Positions 53,402-58,858 of a stretch of DNA of 58,858 nt are shown piece after piece. This stretch comes from an uncultured Bacteroidales bacterium (lineage in GTDB: Bacteria > Bacteroidota > Bacteroidia > Bacteroidales > UBA932). Both the position numbers and the translations under genes were made by a program. Within the stretch, counting starts at the first letter, position 1. Each line of letters begins with the position of its first letter. The stretch lies in assembly GCA_945874155.1 (NCBI GenBank), contig CAMCFO010000015.1:1-58858 (forward strand), in the 5' to 3' direction. The notes below the pieces were generated by a model. It was given only the letters and a program-made list of their open reading frames with translations, had not been told where the DNA came from and searched no databases.

Positions 53402-53803
53402 ATGATGACTATTGAAAAGATTTGGATTACCGATACTGCGGTATGGATTAGGACTGTCGATGGTCGTGAGGCTTGTGAAAAGTTTTCGGACTATCCACGA
53501 TTAAAGTTTGCTACACAGTCCCAGCGAGAGAATTATACCTATGATGCTTTTGGTATTCATTGGGAAGAGATTGACGAAGATCTGAGTTTTGAGGGTTTCT
53601 TCAGTCAGAAGACTACCAATGCGCTGTATGAGCTATTTGTGTCACATCCGGAAATAAATGCCTCTGCAGTTGCTCGTCGTTTGGGAATGGCACAGAGCCT
53701 TCTTGCCCAGTATATCAGTGGCACAAAACGCCCATCAGAGGAGCGTATGGAGTGCATTAAGGCCGAAATTAGACAGATAGGAGCAGAGTTGTCTGCCATA
53801 TAA
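53402..53803 (+). CDS. DUF2442 protein with C-terminal XRE HTH
   Basis: A 133-residue protein. The N-terminal 80 residues are DUF2442 (KIWITDTAVWIRTVDGR, FSDYPRLKFAT, GIHWEEIDEDLSFEG). The C-terminal half is a helix-turn-helix (ASAVARRLGMAQSLLAQYIS, GTKRPSEERM). It starts at ATG 53402, 10 bases after the DUF4160 gene. The HTH makes it the likely repressor of the pair, acting on the palindrome at 53059. Confidence in family is good; mechanism is inferred. Confidence 0.85.
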   Translation: MMTIEKIWITDTAVWIRTVDGREACEKFSDYPRLKFATQSQRENYTYDAFGIHWEEIDEDLSFEGFFSQKTTNALYELFVSHPEINASAVARRLGMAQSLLAQYISGTKRPSEERMECIKAEIRQIGAELSAI

Positions 53804-53888
53804 ACGTAAGCCTCCGGTGACGCATGTCAAAGAATAAAAAAATAATTTTCAAAGGGCTTAGTGTAGCTACAAAGTTAAAATTTTGAAA

Positions 53889-53928
53889 GGCCTCAAATCG
53901 CCATTACAGCGGTGTGAGGCCCTTTTTT
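53889..53928 (+). terminator. intrinsic terminator after the DUF4160/DUF2442 pair
   Basis: GGCCTCA (53889-53895) and TGAGGCC (53915-53921) form a stem with an internal small hairpin, followed by TTTTTT. The remaining 180 bases to the AraC gene contain no further gene that I can support. Confidence 0.75.
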
Positions 53929-54110
53929 GTGTTTTCGATGTGTCAAAGTCGAGAATATATGAATATCTTGATAATGAACTTCGGACTGGCACTATGCAAT
54001 AATTCCAAAGTATATAGTTTACAAGATCTAATATTTTGAAATACGTGGTGACGTTGTAGATTGCAGAAATCAAAATTCCGCAAAACTTAAAAGATTAGCG
54101 GAATCTTGCA

Positions 54111-55016
54111 TCAATTATTCTGCAAATAAGCCCCGGGAGTGACACCGGCAGCAGATTTGAAATAGCGGTTGAAGAAGGAGTCGTTTTCAAAACCTAGCAT
54201 ATCTGCCACTTCACGAACGCTGTAATTGCCGCTTTGGAGAAGGCTTTTGGCTTCCAGTACGACATATTCCTTGATGAGGTCTTTGGGGTCGCGTCCGGAG
54301 GCCTCTTTAATCAAACGGGAGAAGTGACGCGACGAAAGTCTTTGTCTTGCAGCATAATAGGACACGGTCTTGAAACGGGAGGAGAAATTGTGCACATCGG
54401 TCTGAAAACGCATCAGCACCCTTTCGGCCGAGGTTTTGTCGGTTTGCGGAGCATCATTGAACCAGGAGGCCAGCAGACTGCCGAACATAGTCGTGAATCC
54501 GGAGAGCAGCCCCTCGGCATATTCAACATCCACATCTTTGAGAATTTGTCTCAAGCCCCGGCACAGACTCTCGAAACCCTCAGCATCGGAAGCATCGAGG
54601 TGCAGGAGCGTCGGTTCGGAACTGCGCAGAATCAATCCTCTCAATTTGTTGCGCTGGCGGCTTCTCACCTGTGTCATAATGAATTCCGAATCAACGGACA
54701 CAAATATCACTTCCAAGGGGCCTTCCACACTGACCCTCTCCACGATTTGTCCGGCAAAAATCACCATCATCTGTCCGCTGCCGACGGTATGGTCCTGCTG
54801 CTGCACCCTCAGGGACATCCTGCCGCTTCGGCAATAGATACAGAAACTCATCGTTATCTTGATCGGGAAACGGATTTTGCCCGATAAGGATTTTGCCTCC
54901 CCAAGTCCGCCGTCCAGATTGTCCACCATACAGAAGCGGTCGCCGACTGTGACTTTATTGTAGCCTCCTGCAAGGTAGGTTGCAGTCAGGGCTGTGATTA
55001 TGTCAGAGTATTTCAT
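54111..55016 (-). CDS. AraC-family transcriptional regulator
   Basis: About 301 residues from ATG 55016. An N-terminal cupin-like effector domain (about 30-160) is followed by an AraC double HTH at 200-300: YAARQRLSSRHFSRLIKEAS, GRDPKDLIKEYVVLEAK, SVREVADMLGFENDSFFNRY, AAGVTPGAY. It is divergent from the acyl-CoA synthetase gene, with about 195 bases between the two starts, so it may control it. The ligand cannot be inferred. Confidence 0.88.
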   Translation of the reverse strand: MKYSDIITALTATYLAGGYNKVTVGDRFCMVDNLDGGLGEAKSLSGKIRFPIKITMSFCIYCRSGRMSLRVQQQDHTVGSGQMMVIFAGQIVERVSVEGPLEVIFVSVDSEFIMTQVRSRQRNKLRGLILRSSEPTLLHLDASDAEGFESLCRGLRQILKDVDVEYAEGLLSGFTTMFGSLLASWFNDAPQTDKTSAERVLMRFQTDVHNFSSRFKTVSYYAARQRLSSRHFSRLIKEASGRDPKDLIKEYVVLEAKSLLQSGNYSVREVADMLGFENDSFFNRYFKSAAGVTPGAYLQNN

Positions 55017-55148
55017 TGGCAGCAATTTTCTGCAAATATACATTTTTATAAACGAAAATTCGCTAAAATTCATATATAATTGCAGGTTTTGTCTTATTTT
55101 GAACATACATAGTCCTTTTTAACTATATAATGGAGCTCAGAATGTCCG

Positions 55149-55156
55149 TACCTTTG
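55149..55156 (+). promoter_or_regulatory. -7 promoter box of the acyl-CoA synthetase
   Basis: TACCTTTG matches TAnnTTTG, 55 bases before the preferred ATG at 55212 in the spacer shared with the divergent AraC gene. The -33 box is poor, which fits a promoter needing an activator. Confidence 0.55.
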
Positions 55157-55211
55157 CAGCGCAAAACAGGAAACCGTCCGTCAGGGAATGTTTCCGCTTA
55201 AGACAGACTAT

Positions 55212-56867
55212 ATGAAAAAGAAACTTGCGGCCACATACAGTATGTCCGAGATTGACACTCTGGCAAGACTGATGGCGTGGTCCGTCAAACATTTTCCGCA
55301 GAATCTCCATTCCAGGATGCTCGACGGGGGTTCTTCATTCACCTACAGCGATTTTCAGGAGAAAACATCCGCCTTGTCCGAGACTATGGTCCGCAGCGGA
55401 GTAGGCTCAGGCAGCAAAATAGCGGTGCTTTCTGCCAATATGCCCCAATGGACCATGGCATTCTTCAGTGCAGTGGCCTACGGCAGGGTTGCAGTTCCGA
55501 TTCTTCCGGAATCCTCGCCTTTTGAAATCGGCAACATATTGAAACATTCAGGAGCATCAGTTCTGTTTGTCAGCAAAAGGCTTCTTCCGAATGTGCCTGA
55601 GTCTGCATTGGATGAGCTGAGGCTCGTAATTGACATCGAGACGTTCGAAACCATAAGGGAGAATGCCTCAGCAGCGGTGGAACAGGATTCGGCCCGGACT
55701 TCGCAGCCAAAGCCTGAAGACCTCGCAACAATAATCTATACCTCCGGTACCACAGGCAAGGCAAAGGGAGTGATGCTTTCACACATCAATCTCGTTTCCT
55801 GCGTCCATTCCTGCTATGACACGCACAAGAGAGATGCCCAGGACAGATGGCTCTCCGTACTGCCTATGGCCCATACGCTCGAAATGTCCATAGGTATGCT
55901 CTATCCTATGCTCGTAGGAGCCAGCGTGTACTACCTCTCCAAACCTCCGGTGCCGTCAGTCTTGCTTAAAGCATTAAAGGAGGTGAAGCCTACTACTATG
56001 CTGATTGTCCCTCTGATAATTGAAAAGATTTACCGCAACAGCATCATCCCCACAATACGCAAAAGTCCGGTGCTCCAATGGATGTCCCACCACACCGATA
56101 GACTGCTCTGCAAGATTATCGGAAGGAAACTGATGAAGACTTTCGGCGGTGAAATAGACTTCCTCGGCATAGGCGGAGCAAAGCTGGACATTGAGGTGGA
56201 ACGCTTTCTGCTCAAGGCCGGCTTTCCTTATGCAGTGGGTTATGGTCTGACTGAGACTTCTCCGCTTCTAAGTTATTCCACAAGAGGTATCAGGGTACCG
56301 GGAACCATAGGGACTGCGGTAAAGGGTGTGACCCTGAGACTTGCGAATATGAATCCGGAAACCGGTGAGGGTGAAATCGTTGCGAAGGGTCCCAATGTGA
56401 TGATGGGATATTATAAGGACCCCGAGAGGACCAAGGCTGTGTTTACTTCGGACGGATGGTTCCGCACGGGCGACCTGGCTTCTGAGGACGAGTGCGGCCG
56501 CTATTTCATCAAGGGTCGGCTCACCAATATGATTCTGGGACCGAGCGGAGAGAACATCTATCCTGAGGATATCGAACAGATTATCAACAGTTTGGACAAT
56601 GTGAACGAATCACTCGTAGTTTCCCGTGGAGGCAAGCTGGTGGCATTGGTGAATTTCAACGAGGATGCCATCGACTGGAACAGGGAAGGGGAGGCTGAGT
56701 TTTTCAAAAGAATTGATGAATACAAGAGTCGGATTCTGGAGTTCGTGAACAAGAACGTCAAGAAGACTTCCAAAGTGAGCGATGTGCAGGTGATGCGTGA
56801 GCCGTTCGAGAAGACTGCCACGAAGAAAATCCGCCGCTTCAAATACACCGACCGAACAGGATTGTAA
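55212..56867 (+). CDS. long-chain fatty-acid-CoA ligase (AMP-binding enzyme)
   Basis: A 551-residue ANL-superfamily enzyme beginning at ATG 55212 (MKKKLAATYSMSEIDTLARL). It has the P-loop-like TIIYTSGTTGKAKGVMLSH, GYGLTETSPLLS, the adenylate-binding GWFRTGDLASED and the C-terminal lysine region (FEKTATKKIRRFKYTD). It activates fatty acids with ATP and CoA for lipid synthesis or degradation; chain length is not visible. No membrane segment. It is divergent from an AraC regulator and followed by a DUF2147 gene. Confidence 0.92.
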   Translation: MKKKLAATYSMSEIDTLARLMAWSVKHFPQNLHSRMLDGGSSFTYSDFQEKTSALSETMVRSGVGSGSKIAVLSANMPQWTMAFFSAVAYGRVAVPILPESSPFEIGNILKHSGASVLFVSKRLLPNVPESALDELRLVIDIETFETIRENASAAVEQDSARTSQPKPEDLATIIYTSGTTGKAKGVMLSHINLVSCVHSCYDTHKRDAQDRWLSVLPMAHTLEMSIGMLYPMLVGASVYYLSKPPVPSVLLKALKEVKPTTMLIVPLIIEKIYRNSIIPTIRKSPVLQWMSHHTDRLLCKIIGRKLMKTFGGEIDFLGIGGAKLDIEVERFLLKAGFPYAVGYGLTETSPLLSYSTRGIRVPGTIGTAVKGVTLRLANMNPETGEGEIVAKGPNVMMGYYKDPERTKAVFTSDGWFRTGDLASEDECGRYFIKGRLTNMILGPSGENIYPEDIEQIINSLDNVNESLVVSRGGKLVALVNFNEDAIDWNREGEAEFFKRIDEYKSRILEFVNKNVKKTSKVSDVQVMREPFEKTATKKIRRFKYTDRTGL

Positions 56868-56947
56868 AACACTGACTACTATTCATTTGAAACGTATCCA
56901 AAAATGATGGGTCCATAAAATGAGGTGGTCATAAACACAAATCAAAT

Positions 56948-57370
56948 ATGAAAAAGATTATCGCAACGCTGGCTTTTGCGTCAGCATTATTCGCAACGGC
57001 ATTCGCACAGGATGCCACAGGCAGATGGAAACTCGATGACGGCTCCGCAATAGTGGAGGTGTATCATAACGGAGACTGCTACAACGGACGCATCGTATGG
57101 CTTGAAAACCCGACAGACAACGGCAAGCCGGTTACCGACAGCAAGAACCCGGACGAGAAACTGCGCTCACGTGAAATTATGGGCCTCAATATGCTCAGCG
57201 GGCTCAAAAAAGATGGTGCTGAATATCGTGGAGGCACAATCTACGACCCGGGCAACGGCAAGACTTACAATTGCTCTATGAAACTCGAGGGGGATGTGCT
57301 CAAAGTGCGCGGCTCACTCGACAAAAGGGGACTGTTAGGCCGTACAATGGACTGGTTCAGAGTAAAATAA
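56948..57370 (+). CDS. DUF2147 secreted protein
   Basis: A 140-residue exported protein of the DUF2147 family. The signal peptide MKKIIATLAFASALFATAFA ends near AQDATG. The mature part shows the conserved GRWKLDDGSAIVEVYHNG, GRIVWLENP, EIMGLNMLSGLKKDG, GGTIYDPGNGKTYNCSMKL and GLLGRTMDW pieces. Family members are periplasmic or envelope beta-barrel-like proteins, some near fatty-acid or PHA metabolism; function is unknown. It follows the acyl-CoA synthetase by 80 bases and may share its context. Confidence 0.9.
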   Translation: MKKIIATLAFASALFATAFAQDATGRWKLDDGSAIVEVYHNGDCYNGRIVWLENPTDNGKPVTDSKNPDEKLRSREIMGLNMLSGLKKDGAEYRGGTIYDPGNGKTYNCSMKLEGDVLKVRGSLDKRGLLGRTMDWFRVK

Positions 57371-57407
57371 AATACAACAAGCACTAAATCATTGCCTTAT
57401 GGCGAAT

Positions 57408-57434
57408 CCGGGGTGCATCTGCATCCCGGTTTTT
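57408..57434 (+). terminator. intrinsic terminator of the DUF2147 gene
   Basis: CCGGGGTGCA (57408-57417) and TGCATCCCGG (57420-57429) pair over 10 bases with a 2-base minimum loop and one G-T pair, followed by TTTTT. The following 140 bases to 57573 contain no gene that I can support. Confidence 0.8.
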
Positions 57435-57573
57435 GTCTATATAGAATATTTTCAATATAGGCAGCAAACTTTACTGGTGAACGAGAGTAGAGTCAGGAAT
57501 TCTGATTATTCCAAGGCCTCAAGCAAAACAGGAGGCGGCATAACTGCCGACCTCCTGCAGAATGATCTCAGAA

Positions 57574-58134
57574 CTATATCTTGATACGTTCCCACGAAAC
57601 ATTGTTTCCATCCTTATCATATATAGGATTTGAGATATCGAAATCTCTTATCTTGTATTTCCGCAACACATCAATCACTTTTTGTGAACATCGTAAACTA
57701 TGAACTAGCGATTCTGGATGAAAGAAATCAGGCGTATCAGCAGATTGAGGAATCTCACAAGGGCATCTGCCAATTACTGAAAATCCACAATACCCAGGGA
57801 TAACTTCACCGTTTTTCCTCCTTACTATGACATCGTAAGTTTGCCACCCGGTGAGTCCTTCTGTTTGAAATATATCTCTTAATCGAGTTGAAATCAGAAA
57901 TGAAGAACAAAATCTAAGTTCAATAACATCTCGTAATTTCTTACCATCGGACACGGTGAACTCAACAGGAAATGTTAAACTGCGAGGATAAGTTCCAAGC
58001 ATCAACAATCTAACGATACCTCGGGTTTCCGGTGAATAATCACCATTTTCTAGTGCCCGTTCAAAAATGTCAGGAGTTGCAGCCAGGGTATTCAAATATC
58101 CTTGGCTATCAAAGTCAAAATACTTTTGTGTCAT
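57574..58134 (-). CDS. immunity protein of the RHS toxin (DUF1629/Imm11-like)
   Basis: A 186-residue soluble protein. Its central part has FCSSFLISTRLRDIF, EGLTGWQTYDVIV and a late SLVHSLRCSQKVIDVLRKYKI, similar in arrangement to DUF1629/Imm11-type immunity proteins of polymorphic toxin loci. The start codon lies inside the last codons of the upstream RHS gene (20-base overlap), as expected for an immunity gene. It presumably binds and blocks the nuclease domain encoded immediately upstream. Confidence 0.65.
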   Translation of the reverse strand: MTQKYFDFDSQGYLNTLAATPDIFERALENGDYSPETRGIVRLLMLGTYPRSLTFPVEFTVSDGKKLRDVIELRFCSSFLISTRLRDIFQTEGLTGWQTYDVIVRRKNGEVIPGYCGFSVIGRCPCEIPQSADTPDFFHPESLVHSLRCSQKVIDVLRKYKIRDFDISNPIYDKDGNNVSWERIKI

Positions 58135-58858
58135 AAATGTTCAGCATATTATATCGTCCAAACTCAATTGCTTCTTCTATTGTTGCATTCGGATGAGTGT
58201 CAAAAAATTTCTTCCACTCTTTATTATATTGATGAGAACCTTTGTTATGCATCTTTGAATCTAAAAATACCCCAAATCTTGGGTCGTGGATATCTATGCC
58301 TATTTTGTTGAAATCATCAATAAATTTCACCGGGAAAATATGGTGTGCTTCCTTGCCGACAGGCATTTCCCCGACCAGTTTAGCAAGATTTTTTCTGAAA
58401 TTGTATCTTGTGTACTTGACAGTGCCGACGGCTTTCTGGATAATCTTTACATCTTTTTGGACCTTGCCTATTTTGGCGATATCTCCAACAGCCGGAATGA
58501 TGCTGATTCCAGAAATTAATGCATCGCCATATTGTCCGTGAGAGATGGCAATACCGGCACACAAGGCATCTGATATCCCGCTTTGGTCAAAGCATCCCGC
58601 AATATCCAAAGCTGCAGATAGAATGTCATCCCCGGTGAAGGTGAATATGCCACCGAAGTCAATGTTAAGTCCTATTCTGGTGATGTCGGCGGAGATGTCA
58701 ATCAAACCAGTCTTCACCACTACGGCAGACCCTTCAGCACCAAAGATGCGGATATCGAGTCCAGATTCGTCAATGAACAGCAACGGATTGTCATCGCAAT
58801 AGACATAAGGGCTGATGCCGTAGTACTTTTCGCTGAGTGGGTCCGGGGTCATCCAGCG
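58115..58858 (-). CDS. C-terminus of an RHS polymorphic toxin with AHH/HNH-type nuclease
   Basis: Only the last 247 residues are in the window; the frame is open at the right edge. It starts with the RHS-core terminator motif (RWMTPDPLSEKYYGISPYVY, then CDDNPLLFIDESG), followed by a variable pretoxin region with hydrophobic segments (ISGISIIPAVGDIAKIGK) and a C-terminal nuclease-like domain: EAHHIFPVKF with adjacent His residues, RFGVFLDSKMHNKGSH and FDTHPNATIEEAIEFGR. The AHH/LHH-like pattern suggests a DNA- or RNA-cleaving His-Me finger toxin delivered into competitors. The immunity gene overlaps its end. Confidence 0.8.
   Translation of the reverse strand, partial: RWMTPDPLSEKYYGISPYVYCDDNPLLFIDESGLDIRIFGAEGSAVVVKTGLIDISADITRIGLNIDFGGIFTFTGDDILSAALDIAGCFDQSGISDALCAGIAISHGQYGDALISGISIIPAVGDIAKIGKVQKDVKIIQKAVGTVKYTRYNFRKNLAKLVGEMPVGKEAHHIFPVKFIDDFNKIGIDIHDPRFGVFLDSKMHNKGSHQYNKEWKKFFDTHPNATIEEAIEFGRYNMLNIYDTKVF

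Noticed and set aside
57399..57584. Short frame after DUF2147
   Set aside because: It runs through the terminator hairpin at 57408-57434 and has no homology or start signal.

Overview
The window looks like a chromosomal segment of a Bacteroidales (Bacteroidota) bacterium. Supporting this are many promoters ending in the TAnnTTTG -7 box, weak Shine-Dalgarno signals, a Rho with a long low-complexity insert, a PPi-type phosphofructokinase, an LptD-like protein with a periplasmic OstA domain, BspA-type leucine-rich repeats, a fimbrillin-like domain, SbsA-like Ig lipoproteins and RHS toxins. Moderate GC, gene order and short IspG/FeoB variants suggest a less-studied gut lineage rather than Bacteroides itself, but the species cannot be read from the sequence.

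Layout. (1) 1-7.5 kb is an accessory and decaying region, almost all on the minus strand: a GC-rich structured stretch; a tight operon (4572 to 663) of an unknown protein, a two-repeat FISUMP-like protein, a small protein, a PD-(D/E)XK-like nuclease and a BspA-like protein; then two broken genes (a DUF3987 mobile-element gene with a frameshift, and an unknown gene with a frameshift and an internal stop) and an iteron-like repeat array. (2) 7.5-15.3 kb is a plus-strand anti-phage defence island: an AbiL-type pair (AAA ATPase + RloB), a Gabija-type pair (OLD nuclease + UvrD-like helicase), and an unrecognised pair whose second member carries a clear PD-(D/E)XK signature. The island abuts the 3' end of mnmE, and two similar GACAA/GGTGAC-type motifs lie on its two sides. 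(3) 15.5-46.5 kb is conserved housekeeping DNA: mnmE, a HAD phosphatase, topB, feoB, rho, lptD, an amidase, an MCE protein, dnaA, rpe, birA, rsfS, ftsH, cdsA, psd, a CNNM/CBS protein, ispG, an outer-membrane protein, an Ig-like lipoprotein, rel/spoT, ligA and PPi-pfk. (4) 46.6-58.9 kb is again accessory: a membrane AraC-type regulator followed by two lipoproteins sharing a leukocidin-like C-terminal half with a 43-residue peptide gene between them; a broken hipBA locus with three operators spaced exactly 41 bp; a DUF4160/DUF2442 pair with its own palindrome; an AraC regulator divergent from an acyl-CoA synthetase; a DUF2147 protein; and the C-terminus of an RHS polymorphic toxin with its immunity gene, cut by the window edge.

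How the genes fit together. The core section joins envelope biogenesis (lptD, amidase, MCE protein, cdsA, psd, ftsH, ispG) with information processing (dnaA, rho, topB, ligA, mnmE, rsfS, rel). The accessory sections are devoted to conflict: phage defence, remnants of mobile elements, toxin-antitoxin units, possible pore-forming lipoproteins and a contact-dependent toxin. The least explained parts are the 14.1-15.3 kb nuclease pair, the 0.7-4.6 kb operon, the leukocidin-like cluster and a FeoB whose G domain has lost its nucleotide-binding motifs. No rRNA, tRNA, CRISPR array or intact transposase was seen.
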